DNA of 64,000 bases from CAVTLG01 sp963802635 (GTDB lineage Bacteria; Chloroflexota; Ktedonobacteria; Ktedonobacterales; Ktedonobacteraceae). Under the pieces are notes generated by a model. It did not search any database and was not told the origin of the DNA. It was given only the letters and a program-made list of their open reading frames with translations. The stretch covers positions 1,054,001 to 1,118,000 of the forward strand of contig CAWDJJ010000003.1 in NCBI GenBank assembly GCA_963802635.1. Direction: 5' to 3'. Shown here piece by piece: positions 55,666 through 64,000 of the stretch. The number at the start of each line of letters is the position of its first letter. Within the stretch, counting starts at the first letter, position 1. A program made the position numbers and the translations under genes.

Positions 55666-56640
55666 AGTAATGTTCGAGAAGAAAGCTAAGACATTGAAGG
55701 ATGCTCCAATGGGCATCGCCGTCAGGTCCTGGTTGAAGATGGCCCAGTTGTGACCCGTGTACCACACTCCTATCGCATGATTGTCATACACCCCTCCCAC
55801 ATCACCAGGATTCCAATTCGGCGTTGCAAAGACGATTGCATTCGGATTGCTATTCGTGACATAACTATTCAGGTTAGTCCAGTTATTTACACTATTGGCA
55901 CCAGTCGCAGTCTGGACAAAAGCCTTTCGGGTTGCATGGGGAAAGACAAGTACATTAAAGGATGCGCCTGGCGGGATTGGCGTCAGGTCCTGGTTGAAGA
56001 TGGCCCAGTTACGACCCGTATACCACACCCCTATCGCGTGATTGTCATATACCCCTCCCACACCACCAGGGTTCCAGTTCGGTGTTACCAGGACGGTTAC
56101 ATTCGGATTACCATTCGTGATACTGTTGCTCAAATTGGTCCAGTTACCTACACTATTGGCGACTGTTACGGTCTGGACAAAAGTCTGCGGGACCGCATAA
56201 GGGAAAACAAGTACATTAAAAGATGCGCCTGGCGGAATTGGCGTCAAATCCTGGTTGAAGATGGCCCAGTTGTGGCCCGTATACCACACCCCTAGCGCGT
56301 GATTGTCATACACTCCTCCCACTCCGCTAGGATTCCAATTCGGCGTTGCAAAGACCGTTGCATTTGGATTACCATCCGTGGCATAGCCACTCAGGTTAGT
56401 CCAATTAGCGACACTATTGGCCGCAGTGGCTGTATGCACGTAGGCGATTTCCACCGTGTTTCTGGCTGTAGCTGCAGCAAAAGAGACACGATGTCCTGCT
56501 TTCAGGTTGACGAAACATAAGCCTATCAGTAGAACAAAGCTTAATGAACTCAATGTAATAAGTTTGACAAGCGTCTTTTGCAGGTGCGTTTTCCCTACTT
56601 TTTCCATATCTGTAAATTCTCTCCTTATTGGAGGTATCAT
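55603..56640 (-). CDS. Secreted protein with three tandem repeats; 3' end runs into the CRISPR-like array
   Basis: 345 residues from ATG 56640, which has AAAGGAGGT 8 bp upstream. A basic N-terminus and hydrophobic segment (about 25-45) form a signal peptide or anchor. Three repeats of about 88 residues follow, each with a TNGNPN-like turn, TPNWNPGGVGGVYDNHAIGV, WYTGRNWAIFNQD and PPGASFNVLVFP. After the third repeat the frame enters array sequence, and the last residues (LLAGIFPFK) are simply the complement of an array repeat, so the natural C-terminus is probably lost. Similar repeated extracellular domains occur in actinobacteria and Ktedonobacteria; the function is unknown. Confidence 0.75.
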   Translation of the reverse strand: MIPPIRREFTDMEKVGKTHLQKTLVKLITLSSLSFVLLIGLCFVNLKAGHRVSFAAATARNTVEIAYVHTATAANSVANWTNLSGYATDGNPNATVFATPNWNPSGVGGVYDNHALGVWYTGHNWAIFNQDLTPIPPGASFNVLVFPYAVPQTFVQTVTVANSVGNWTNLSNSITNGNPNVTVLVTPNWNPGGVGGVYDNHAIGVWYTGRNWAIFNQDLTPIPPGASFNVLVFPHATRKAFVQTATGANSVNNWTNLNSYVTNSNPNAIVFATPNWNPGDVGGVYDNHAIGVWYTGHNWAIFNQDLTAMPIGASFNVLAFFSNITISNLLAGIFPFKVQPIHSRK

Positions 56641-56956
56641 ATCTTTTACCTCCTTTCTTCTTAGTATAAGAAAACTATAAAATTGTCCACTATAATTATA
56701 TAGTTTTATATATATAATATTAAAAATAAAATAAATTGCTAACTATGCAGGTCAGCGAGAGTAGCAAGTCGCGTAGGGACAACCGCCTGACAATGAATGG
56801 TACACAACTTTCTCGGTCATCACGGCGAAATCTGAGGCAGTTTGAGGCTGGAAAAAGACAACGTATTGCAAGAAGAGGAGTAAAACGGGTGTAATGATGA
56901 TCTTTTCCAAAAAATGTTTGTATTACCCAATGAGCAATAAAGGTATGATTTGCACG

Positions 56957-57093
56957 ACAGGCGCGATAAATCTGGCCCCTACACACACGCGATAAATCGC
57001 CGTGCGTCGATCCTTTCCGGCAAATGTATGCCCGAAAGAAAAAAGGCAATTCATTGCCAGAGAGGTAGGGGCCAGATTTATCGCGCCCGTTTT
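56957..57093. repeat. MITE-like element with GATAAATC inverted ends, copy 2
   Basis: GGCGCGATAAATCTGGCCCCTAC at the left is mirrored by GTAGGGGCCAGATTTATCGCGCC at the right. Related to the element at 47158 by the CGCGATAAATC core. No coding capacity. Confidence 0.7.
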
Positions 57094-57111
57094 GCCCGAA
57101 TATCCCGAAAG

Positions 57112-57405
57112 ATGCGGGTCATTGTCAGGACCGCCGCCAGGGACGTAAAGACCTTTCTCTCCCGTTTCAACGTCACAGACCAACAGCGAAAAAAGGTCTT
57201 CGCTCGGCCCCTACGCGAGGTTACACCAGACCTGAATAGTTACGCCGTGTCATCAAAAGATGTGGGTCATTGTCAGGACCGCCGCCAGGGACGTAAAGAC
57301 CTTTCTCTCCCGTTTCAACGTCACAGACCAACAGCGAAAAAAGGTCTTCGCTCGGCCCCTACGCGAGGTTACACCAGACCTGAATAGTTACGCCGTGTCA
57401 TCATA
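57112..57405 (+). repeat. Two tandem 148-bp units containing the GGCCCCTACGCG repeat
   Basis: Units starting near 57112 and 57260 are almost identical (GGGTCATTGTCAGGACC to TACGCCGTGTCATCA). Each contains AAAGACCTTT and AAAGGTCTT in inverted orientation and ends GGCCCCTACGCGAGG, as does the copy at 42415. The array ends 75 bp before purK and may hold its promoter. Confidence 0.8.
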
Positions 57406-57480
57406 TGCCTACTCCATTGAATTGACAGCGCTACTGGCTCATGTTTACAATGGAGTAGCGAGTTATAAAGGAGTATTCTA

Positions 57481-58650
57481 TTGACGGTACATACAACAGA
57501 TAGTAACCAGGAAGCACAGATCATTGCTACCACTCGTATCGGCATCATCGGAGGCGGTCAGCTTGGGCTTATGCTCAGCGAAGCCGCGCGCACGATGGGC
57601 TATGCAGCAGTCACCGTGCTTGATCCTACGCCACACAGTCCAGCCGCCAGCGTAGCAGACCAGATCGTTGGTAGTTTGAAAGATCCTGCAGCACTACGTC
57701 AGCTAGCCGCATGTTCTGATATTCTCACTTACGAGATTGAACATATCAATACACAGGCACTCCAGACGCTACAAGCTACAGGCGCAAAGATCTATCCTTC
57801 ACCTGAGCTACTCAGCACCATTCAGAATAAATATCAGCAGAAAGAGTTTCTCGCGCAGCATGGTATAGCAGTTGCTCCCTCACTATCAATCGCTCAACCT
57901 GCTGATATCGAGCAGGCGGTACAAAACTGGGGCTATCCACTTGTATTGAAGGCTAAAACAGATGCTTACGATGGTCGTGGCAATGCACGTATTAATCGGA
58001 AGCAAGATATCGCAGAGGCTCTGGCGAAACTGGGTGATCGTGAGCTGTATGTAGAACGATGTCTGGATCTCGACAAAGAATTAGGCATTATGATCGCTCG
58101 CAACGAGCACGGCGAACTGGTAAACTATCCGGTAGTCGAGATGATCCATGCCCGCGACATCTGTCAGACAGTGATCGCGCCTGCTGCCATCCCGCTTGAA
58201 CGCCTGCAAGAGGCTCAGCAGATTGCGCGTCGGAGCATTGAGGTACTCAATGGGGTCGGTATCTTCGGCGTAGAGATGTTTCTGGATAAAGCAGGCAACA
58301 TCTGGCTCAACGAAATCGCACCACGTCCGCACAATCTCGGACACTACACTATTGAAGCTTGCCAGACTTCACAATATACGCAACTGCTACGCGCCATTAC
58401 AAACTTGCCGCTCACATCCACAGCCATGCGCTACCCGGTAGCGGTGATGGAAAACATCCTCGGTACATGCAATGGGCCAGCCGAACCCCGCTGGTCAAGA
58501 GATTTCGATCCAGCCCATATCTTCGTGCACCTGTATGGGAAACGTGAGACCAGGATTGATCGCAAAATGGGCCATATCACCGTTGTTGGTGAAGATCTTA
58601 CCAGCGTCTATGCACAAGCAAAGGAGGCGAGGGCCGCGCTCTCGATGTAA
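57481..58650 (+). CDS. purK: N5-carboxyaminoimidazole ribonucleotide synthase
   Basis: 389 residues, ATP-grasp enzyme that carboxylates AIR with bicarbonate in purine synthesis. It starts at TTG 57481 with AAAGGAG 7 bp upstream. GIIGGGQLGLMLSEAA, YEIEHIN, YPLVLKAKTDAYDGRGN and NEIAPRPHNLGHYTIEA are PurK signatures. About 20 extra N-terminal residues precede the fold. Followed after 8 bp by purE, its pathway partner. Confidence 0.95.
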   Translation: MTVHTTDSNQEAQIIATTRIGIIGGGQLGLMLSEAARTMGYAAVTVLDPTPHSPAASVADQIVGSLKDPAALRQLAACSDILTYEIEHINTQALQTLQATGAKIYPSPELLSTIQNKYQQKEFLAQHGIAVAPSLSIAQPADIEQAVQNWGYPLVLKAKTDAYDGRGNARINRKQDIAEALAKLGDRELYVERCLDLDKELGIMIARNEHGELVNYPVVEMIHARDICQTVIAPAAIPLERLQEAQQIARRSIEVLNGVGIFGVEMFLDKAGNIWLNEIAPRPHNLGHYTIEACQTSQYTQLLRAITNLPLTSTAMRYPVAVMENILGTCNGPAEPRWSRDFDPAHIFVHLYGKRETRIDRKMGHITVVGEDLTSVYAQAKEARAALSM

Positions 58651-58658
58651 TAGCCAGC

Positions 58659-59270
58659 ATGTCAACAGATGAAAAAGCACTCCGTACAGCATTAACACAG
58701 GAGCATGGTATCCTCGTCTCAGCCGAAGGCATCGGTGAGGCGGCCAGGGGACTACCCAAAGTACTCATCACAATGGGTAGCGATTCAGATCTGCCCCTCA
58801 TGATGAAGGCCATAGATACACTCAGATACGAATTCGGCATTCCCTGCCTGGTACAGATCAACTCAGTGCATCGCGACTTACGTACCGTTGTGCAGCACAT
58901 AGACCATCTGCCAGACTCTGTACAAGTCGTTATCGCCTGCGCGGGCGGAGCTGCGCATCTGCCTGGTAATATCGCTGACTTACGAGCAGATTTACCAGTT
59001 ATTGGCGTGCCGCGCGACCTGGGAGCACTCAAAGGTATTGACGCGTTGCTCTCTATGGTTCAGATGCCAGAGGGAGCGCCCGTTGCTGTCATGGCAATAG
59101 GCGAAGCTGGCGCAGTCAACGCGGCTATCCACGCAGCTAAAGAGCTGGCTATCGCGGATGCACGCATCAAAGAGCGTCTGCTAACGTATGCCGAAAAACG
59201 CAAGGCACGTGTATATGGACAGAATGCAGCACTAGAACAAAAGCTTGTCAATTATGCGAAAAAATCCTGA
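58659..59270 (+). CDS. purE: N5-carboxyaminoimidazole ribonucleotide mutase
   Basis: 203 residues, about 35 longer at the N-terminus than most class I PurE proteins. It converts N5-CAIR to CAIR. ITMGSDSDLPLM is the phosphate-binding start, NSVHRD replaces the usual SAHRTP but keeps the catalytic His and the Arg, and AGGAAHLPGNIA and LLSMVQMPEGAPVAVMAIG are conserved. Co-transcribed with purK. Its stop lies only 3 bp from the stop of the convergent kinase gene. Confidence 0.93.
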   Translation: MSTDEKALRTALTQEHGILVSAEGIGEAARGLPKVLITMGSDSDLPLMMKAIDTLRYEFGIPCLVQINSVHRDLRTVVQHIDHLPDSVQVVIACAGGAAHLPGNIADLRADLPVIGVPRDLGALKGIDALLSMVQMPEGAPVAVMAIGEAGAVNAAIHAAKELAIADARIKERLLTYAEKRKARVYGQNAALEQKLVNYAKKS

Positions 59271-59273
59271 ATA

Positions 59274-61445
59274 CTAATATCGCCATATCTTCATTTCCTG
59301 ATAGGCGACATTGGTAGGAACGCCATCGCTCCGTGCTACCAACGCCACTGCACCCTGGGTAGCTAACGGGACATTATTGACAGTGAGAATAGGCTGCAAA
59401 TTCACATAAAATGTGAGCGACTTGTTGTTGACCGCTACCGCGAGTAAATTTGAGGTACCTGATCCTGTCCCTTTGTTAATCGCAGCGCTTTGCCCTTCGC
59501 CGTTCGAAAGTAGCACATTGTTTACACCAATTTCGTATCGACCCGATTGATCGACATAGAAAAAACAGAATGACTTGCCACTTATGCCAAATGCGACGCC
59601 ACCAACATCACCATCGATAATGGTCATCTGCACCTGCAACACAAAGTTCGTACCGGTAGAAATCGTACCCTGTGGACCAGAAGTTTGACAAAAATTGGCT
59701 GTATTACGGCTTGAGATCATTTGCGCGTGATAAAATTGATCCGTTGTCGTTGTGCCAAAGTAACAGGATTGATCGCTTGTGGGGTCCTGTACCTTCCATT
59801 GTCCCGTGTCAGATCCATTAATCAAATCATTGAAAATCAGGCTCACAGCAGCAGTAGTTGTTACATTATACTGCTGAGGGATCAGTTGTGCACTGGCCGC
59901 ATCTTGTAATGCCTTCGTCTGTTTGGTGGTCATTGTCGCTTGCGCAATGGCTGTTGCTCTTGCAATAGCATTAGTATGCGCGCTGGCCGTTGCGGCAATA
60001 TGTTCATTGGTCGTAGCAATGAGCGCCATATTCCCATACCCATTACTAATAACGGCTCCTTTTAGTGTGCTACAAAGCATACAATTGCCAAAAATGACGA
60101 CCAATAGCAATATGCTGAAAGCAACGGCGGTGCCGGGAGGGATATGTTTGGTGAAATAGCGCGGCATATTTTGCAGACCAAACTTCTCCTCCTCCTCATC
60201 TGGTTCTAGGGCACTCATGACTTTCCGGTCAAGCGCCTGCATCTGTTGCCCTAGCTCCATCGGCTGCGCTTGTAGAGCCTGAATGTTTTCGGAGAGATGC
60301 TCGAGTTGTTCTATGAGCCGATGGTTCTCGTTAGGATCAGGCCGAACAGCAAGCGTCACAACGAGTTGTCCACGTGGACCACCAAATTGCGAGGACTGTC
60401 CTGCATTCGGAATACGCAAGACCTGGCCTGCATCTACATTCGACGGAACGTTGACCGTTACCACGCGTTTATCGGCCAGAGCCAGAGGGTAGGAAACGCC
60501 AGACAGCGCTTCCGCTTCACTAATTCCCAACATCACATAAACATTCTCGCCATGCTCTCCCTGGCGCATCGCAGACTCAAATGCTTCGGCAAATTCGGCA
60601 ATTGATGCATAGCGAGCATGTGGATCTATCAAAAGCGAACGTTGAAGCACCTGACGCACTGCTGGAGAGAGGTTAGCAACTTGCTCTTCAGGTGAGAACA
60701 ACGCAGGAGCACCCCGATCACCCTTATCCAGTGTATAGGCATGACCCGTAAGCAACTCATAGACCAGCGCGGCTAGCTCATACTGATCACTGGCTGCTAC
60801 AGGTTGCCCTTTCAACAGTTCTGGTGCTAACGTATAAGATGCCTCCCGACCATTCGCAAGTTTGGGAGGAAGAGCAGTGAAACGAGCAATACTAAAGTCG
60901 GACAGCTCCAAAAGCGGAAAATGCTTTTCCTCTGTTTTATAACGCAGCAAAAAATTTGTCTGCTTGATACCCAGGTGAAGCACATTTTTATCATGCGCGT
61001 ACTGCAAACTCTCTGCCACCTGACTCACAAATTGTCGTATATGCTGTGACCCAAGCTGTGTCGAAAGACTTTTTTGCTGCTGCCAGTAGTTACTCAACCA
61101 GACGTCAAGCGAGCGTTCTGTGGCTAATGGCATCACGATATACGCATAACCGTATTCCCGTTCCCCTTGCCCGTTCGTCATCTCCCCAAAATCGAGCACG
61201 GGCAAGATGTGCGGATGGTCCAACGCAGCAACCTCTTCCATAATGCTTTTGAAATGCTGGAGGCGTTGTTGCTTTTCTTCTTGCCCTTGATCCAGGCGCA
61301 AAAGTTTGAGCGCTACAGGCTTTGCCGTATGCATGTCAATGGCTTGATAGACTGACTTGTTCTCACCGCGATGAAGGAAATGTAGCAAGCGATAACGGTC
61401 AATAGTTGGTTTATTAGCTGCATCCTTTGGCGATTTATGAAGCAT
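59274..61445 (-). CDS. Membrane Ser/Thr kinase-like protein, probably a pseudokinase
   Basis: 723 residues. A PknB-like kinase fold (about 15-290) keeps the ATP-binding Lys (K47), but the glycine loop is RGENKSV, the HRD motif is HLG (catalytic Asp replaced by G159) and DFG is DFS, so phosphotransfer is doubtful. YTLAPELLKGQPVAASDQYELAAL is normal. A DnaJ C-terminal-like beta domain follows (about 305-370: VMLGISEAEALSG, IPNAGQSS). After one membrane span (about 435-460) comes an Ala/Thr-rich helix and an outer concanavalin/LamG-like domain (about 540-720). It probably senses an external ligand. Confidence 0.85.
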   Translation of the reverse strand: MLHKSPKDAANKPTIDRYRLLHFLHRGENKSVYQAIDMHTAKPVALKLLRLDQGQEEKQQRLQHFKSIMEEVAALDHPHILPVLDFGEMTNGQGEREYGYAYIVMPLATERSLDVWLSNYWQQQKSLSTQLGSQHIRQFVSQVAESLQYAHDKNVLHLGIKQTNFLLRYKTEEKHFPLLELSDFSIARFTALPPKLANGREASYTLAPELLKGQPVAASDQYELAALVYELLTGHAYTLDKGDRGAPALFSPEEQVANLSPAVRQVLQRSLLIDPHARYASIAEFAEAFESAMRQGEHGENVYVMLGISEAEALSGVSYPLALADKRVVTVNVPSNVDAGQVLRIPNAGQSSQFGGPRGQLVVTLAVRPDPNENHRLIEQLEHLSENIQALQAQPMELGQQMQALDRKVMSALEPDEEEEKFGLQNMPRYFTKHIPPGTAVAFSILLLVVIFGNCMLCSTLKGAVISNGYGNMALIATTNEHIAATASAHTNAIARATAIAQATMTTKQTKALQDAASAQLIPQQYNVTTTAAVSLIFNDLINGSDTGQWKVQDPTSDQSCYFGTTTTDQFYHAQMISSRNTANFCQTSGPQGTISTGTNFVLQVQMTIIDGDVGGVAFGISGKSFCFFYVDQSGRYEIGVNNVLLSNGEGQSAAINKGTGSGTSNLLAVAVNNKSLTFYVNLQPILTVNNVPLATQGAVALVARSDGVPTNVAYQEMKIWRY

Positions 61446-61504
61446 GGCCCCACCTAAACATTATCTATATATATTCCGTTGGCGATTTATGAAGCATGGC
61501 CCCA
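61427..61504 (-). repeat. Duplicated start region of the kinase gene
   Basis: The 25-bp stretch around the kinase start codon (coding strand GGGGCCATGCTTCATAAATC) recurs 52 bp upstream at 61480-61504. The upstream copy opens a nine-codon mini-frame before a stop. Confidence 0.7.
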
Positions 61505-61816
61505 TCTCAATACTGTCTGTGTGTATTCCGTCAAGAGATGGCTTAAAAGTAAAATCTTCCTTCCACAGCCTGACGAGATGTAGCCGAGCATAGGCTTAAG
61601 CCTGGATAGTCTAACCATCCCATATTACGAAAACTAAGTATAAATGCCACCCTAGCATGAGAAAAGAGATAAATAGGGACAGTTTTAATGTTTCTTTTAT
61701 GTGTGCCTCCAGAGAGAGGTGAGTCGGCCCAATTAGCTCTTGAAGCAGGAAGTAGGCACTGGATTTATGCTATCATAGCAATATGTAGAAAGAAGCGCAA
61801 AGGAAGGGGTTTGTAT
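61505..61816. other. Intergenic region between kinase and first Uma2 gene
   Basis: Should hold divergent promoters for the kinase and the Uma2 pair. The Uma2 frame is open through part of it, but the ribosome binding site marks a start at 61817. I see no other feature. Confidence 0.4.
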
Positions 61817-62419
61817 ATGACAACGATATCGGAGCAATGCACGGTGGTAACTCTTGCAGATTGGGTAGCAGGACCAAAACAAGGATACTGGACTTACAAT
61901 CACTATGCAGCCCTACCAAATGATGGGCAGCGCTATGAGATTGTGGAGGGGGTATTGTTTATGACGCCTGCGCCGGGTATATTCCACCAGAAAGTCGCAC
62001 AAAAACTTTTCAGATATTTAGCGGTTCAGATTGAGGATGCTGGTTTAGGACAGGTGTTTATAGCTCCTGTTGATGTCGAGTTGGCACCAAACATGGTAGT
62101 ACAGCCGGACGTGATCGTAATCCTGAACGTGAGCTGCAGCAAAATTATTCCTTCGCGCATCATAGGAGCGCCTGATCTGGTAATTGAAGTTTCTTCACCT
62201 TCTACCGTGGGATTTGATCGACGCGAGAAGCAGGATGCCTATGCGCGTGCAGGAATCTCTGAATACTGGATCGCTGATCCTATTGCTCATACCATTGAGG
62301 TATTCTTTCTGGAAGGTAGCGCGTATCATTCACAGGGCTTCTTCACCGAGCAGGCCCGGTTAGTTTCGACCGTGGTACCAGCAATGGCCGAAATAGCGGT
62401 TGAGAAGTTCTTTGCATAA
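61817..62419 (+). CDS. Uma2-family PD-(D/E)XK endonuclease-like protein (copy 1)
   Basis: 200 residues from ATG 61817, with AGGAAGGGG upstream; a longer frame from 61688 is less likely. The restriction-endonuclease-like core shows RYEIVEGVLFMTPAPG (Glu of the motif), MVVQPDVIVIL (Asp), PDLVIEVSSPST (Glu) and REKQDAYARAGISEYWIAD (Lys). The family is greatly expanded in Cyanobacteria and Chloroflexota; its role is unknown and may involve DNA repair or mobile DNA. A paralogue follows. Confidence 0.9.
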   Translation: MTTISEQCTVVTLADWVAGPKQGYWTYNHYAALPNDGQRYEIVEGVLFMTPAPGIFHQKVAQKLFRYLAVQIEDAGLGQVFIAPVDVELAPNMVVQPDVIVILNVSCSKIIPSRIIGAPDLVIEVSSPSTVGFDRREKQDAYARAGISEYWIADPIAHTIEVFFLEGSAYHSQGFFTEQARLVSTVVPAMAEIAVEKFFA

Positions 62420-62504
62420 CATATTGTTTTATGTGAAAAATGCATAAATACATTTTATGATATTGTTATTACGTAGTGAGAGGCACAGAGGAAGGGAGGC
62501 TAGA

Positions 62505-63104
62505 ATGACAGCCAATGGGGCACGCATGACAGTAACGCCTGCAAACTGGGTGACAGGACCTACACAGGGACATTGGACCTACAATCATTATGCAGCCTTA
62601 GCAGACGATGGGCAACGCTACGAGATTGTAGATGGAGTTCTCTATATGGCCCCATCCCCTTCCGCGTCTCATCAACAAACTGCGGGCTGGCTCTTTCACT
62701 ATTTGCTCGTCCACGTCCAAATTGCAAACCAGGGACGCGTATATATGGCCCCTTTTGACGTTGAATTAAGCAAGCACAACGTGGTACAGCCAGACGTGAT
62801 CGTGGTCCTGAATGCCAGACTTGCCAGGATTCGGCCATCCCGCATAGTAGGAGCACCTGATCTGGTTGTTGAAGTCTCTTCTCCTGCTACAGTCGGATAT
62901 GATCGGCATGAAAAGCAGGATGCTTATGCTCATGCAGGCGTAAAAGAGTATTGGATTGCTGATCCGCTTGCTCATAGCATTGAAGTGTTTTTACTAGAGG
63001 GTAACGTGTATTATTCCCAGGGAGTTTTTACCAGGCAGGCCCGGTTAGTTTCGACCGTGGTACCAACGATAGCTGAAGTGCCGGTTGAGAAGTTCTTTGT
63101 GTAG
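62505..63104 (+). CDS. Uma2-family PD-(D/E)XK endonuclease-like protein (copy 2)
   Basis: 199 residues from ATG 62505, with GGAAGGGAGG 5 bp upstream. Roughly 70% identical by eye to the preceding gene, with the same catalytic residues (QPDVIVVL, EVSSPATVGYDRHEKQDAY). The shared GPTQGHWTYNHYAAL segment indicates a tandem duplication. It precedes the methyltransferase gene by 25 bp. Confidence 0.9.
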   Translation: MTANGARMTVTPANWVTGPTQGHWTYNHYAALADDGQRYEIVDGVLYMAPSPSASHQQTAGWLFHYLLVHVQIANQGRVYMAPFDVELSKHNVVQPDVIVVLNARLARIRPSRIVGAPDLVVEVSSPATVGYDRHEKQDAYAHAGVKEYWIADPLAHSIEVFLLEGNVYYSQGVFTRQARLVSTVVPTIAEVPVEKFFV

Positions 63105-63129
63105 CAATAAGCGAAGGTAGATTGATCCA

Positions 63130-63861
63130 ATGGCGCAACTACGGCGTTTACAGCCGCATTCACAAGAGGAAATTTTCGCCTCTTATGAGTGGCACAATAA
63201 ACATAACTTGCTCAATCTGATAACGGCTGAACGTTGCGATTATATTGAGTCTCGTGTAGAACGCATTTTTGGCAGAGGAGCACTACTTCAGCAAGATATA
63301 TTGGAGGTAGGCTGTGGAGGTGGCTTGATCTGTGAAGGTCTGGCACGGCGTGGCGCAATTACTGTCGGCGTCGATCCCTCTAGCATGGCGCTGGCCGATG
63401 CCCGTACGCATATTCAACGCAGTAGCCTGGGACAAAACGTTCATTTCGATCACGCCTACGCGGAGTCGTTACCCTATGGAGATGGCAGTTTTTCGGTCAT
63501 AGTGTGCCTGGATGTTCTGGAGCATGTGCAGGATGTAGCAGCTACAATACAAGAGATTGCGCGGGTGCTAGCTCCAGGCGGAATCTTTGTCTTCGATACG
63601 ATCAATCGCACGCTGCTAGCACGCCTGGCTTTGATCTGGATCGGCGAGCGTTTCTTCCGCAAAGGTGGTCTGGTACCAGGATTGCATGACTACCATGCGT
63701 TTATCAAACCCTCCGAATTGAAAACACTATTGATACACAATGATCTGCAGATCTGTGAAATGACGGGCTTCATGCCCCGCATCACCCATGGTCGACTCTC
63801 GCTGGGTCCCGGCTGGTTTAAGGGCGTCTCCTACGTGGGCTACGCGACAAAAGAGCGCTAA
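63130..63861 (+). CDS. UbiG-like class I SAM-dependent methyltransferase
   Basis: 243 residues. ILEVGCGGGLICEGLARRG is AdoMet motif I, VGVDPSSMALADARTH motif II and SVIVCLDVLEHVQD the post-II segment. The order and the C-terminal LVPGLHDYHAFIKPSEL are typical of UbiG (quinone or other O-methyltransferase). No ubiquinone or menaquinone gene is adjacent, so the substrate stays open. No strong ribosome binding site is seen at the ATG. Confidence 0.88.
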   Translation: MAQLRRLQPHSQEEIFASYEWHNKHNLLNLITAERCDYIESRVERIFGRGALLQQDILEVGCGGGLICEGLARRGAITVGVDPSSMALADARTHIQRSSLGQNVHFDHAYAESLPYGDGSFSVIVCLDVLEHVQDVAATIQEIARVLAPGGIFVFDTINRTLLARLALIWIGERFFRKGGLVPGLHDYHAFIKPSELKTLLIHNDLQICEMTGFMPRITHGRLSLGPGWFKGVSYVGYATKER

Positions 63862-63884
63862 AAACTATCGCTCCGCTCCTCTAT

Positions 63885-64000
63885 TCATAATTCCAACCAG
63901 AATTGCTTGTCCTCTTTTGACATTGTGCTACGTGTAATCGCTTCGGCAAAACTTTGAGCCTGTGGTCCTTGCTTCTGCTGGCGAGCTGCAGCATGCGTCT
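63885..64000 (-). CDS. C-terminus of a minus-strand gene entering from the right edge
   Basis: Thirty-eight codons read from the window edge to a TGA at 63885, ending FAEAITRSTMSKEDKQFWLEL. Codon use is protein-like and the gene converges on the methyltransferase. Too short to assign a function. Confidence 0.5.
   Translation of the reverse strand, partial: THAAARQQKQGPQAQSFAEAITRSTMSKEDKQFWLEL

Noticed and set aside
55750..56295. 181-codon plus-strand frame opposite the secreted repeat protein
   Set aside because: It mirrors the three repeats of the real minus-strand gene, which has a signal peptide and a strong ribosome binding site.

Overview
The window looks like a chromosome of a filamentous, multicellular-type Chloroflexota, most likely class Ktedonobacteria. 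This is inferred from the gene mix: STAND-type NTPases with TPRs, FHA and zinc-ribbon fusions, a PknB-like membrane kinase, PrsW with a Pro/Gln/Tyr-rich tail, and tandem Uma2 nucleases. Base composition is moderate and there are many small dispersed repeats. No rRNA or tRNA gene was seen. Several genes carry single-base lesions, mostly in short homopolymers (STAND-TPR, phosphoketolase, dnaE, zinc-ribbon protein, repeat protein, transposase). Either this is an error-prone assembly or genes are decaying; the sequence alone cannot decide.

Layout. 1-10.1 kb: a minus-strand block of three SIR2-like proteins (one fused to a nucleoside-phosphorylase domain, one running off the left edge), two STAND-type NTPases (one with TPRs) and a radical SAM/SPASM maturase preceded by a coupled 28-codon ORF. 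This is the best candidate for an undescribed system, probably conflict/immunity. 10.6-15.8 kb: SRAP protein and the biotin operon bioF-bioA-bioD-bioB. 15.8-25 kb: ABC-2 permease, DUF512 radical SAM protein, acetate kinase with a disrupted phosphoketolase, Rpn-like remnant, PrsW protease. 25.4-28.9 kb: dnaE split by one frameshift. 29.5-36.2 kb: a redox/signalling operon (FAD oxidoreductase with two FHA domains, cNMP/Fe-S protein, di-heme-type membrane protein, zinc-ribbon lipoprotein-like protein). 36.3-42.3 kb: fumC, MazG-like protein, MDR oxidoreductase with divergent MarR and a striking palindrome, TetR, and an M20 peptidase with an internal stop.

42.6-57 kb is an accessory region: a TIR-domain remnant, a fused nuclease-methyltransferase restriction enzyme, and two places where an unknown gene sits between a gene and a partial duplicate of that gene (restriction gene; ychF-79aa-ahpD). 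It also holds an AhpD-like gene with in-frame TGA exactly at the second Cys of CxxC followed by a SECIS-like hairpin, an orphan CRISPR-like array of ten 36-bp repeats split by an insertion sequence, and a secreted three-repeat protein whose 3' end runs into that array. 57.5-64 kb: purK-purE, a membrane pseudokinase, two Uma2 nucleases, a UbiG-like methyltransferase and a partial gene at the right edge.

At least four families of small structured repeats are scattered between genes. One has compensatory base changes in its stems, so its secondary structure appears to be maintained.
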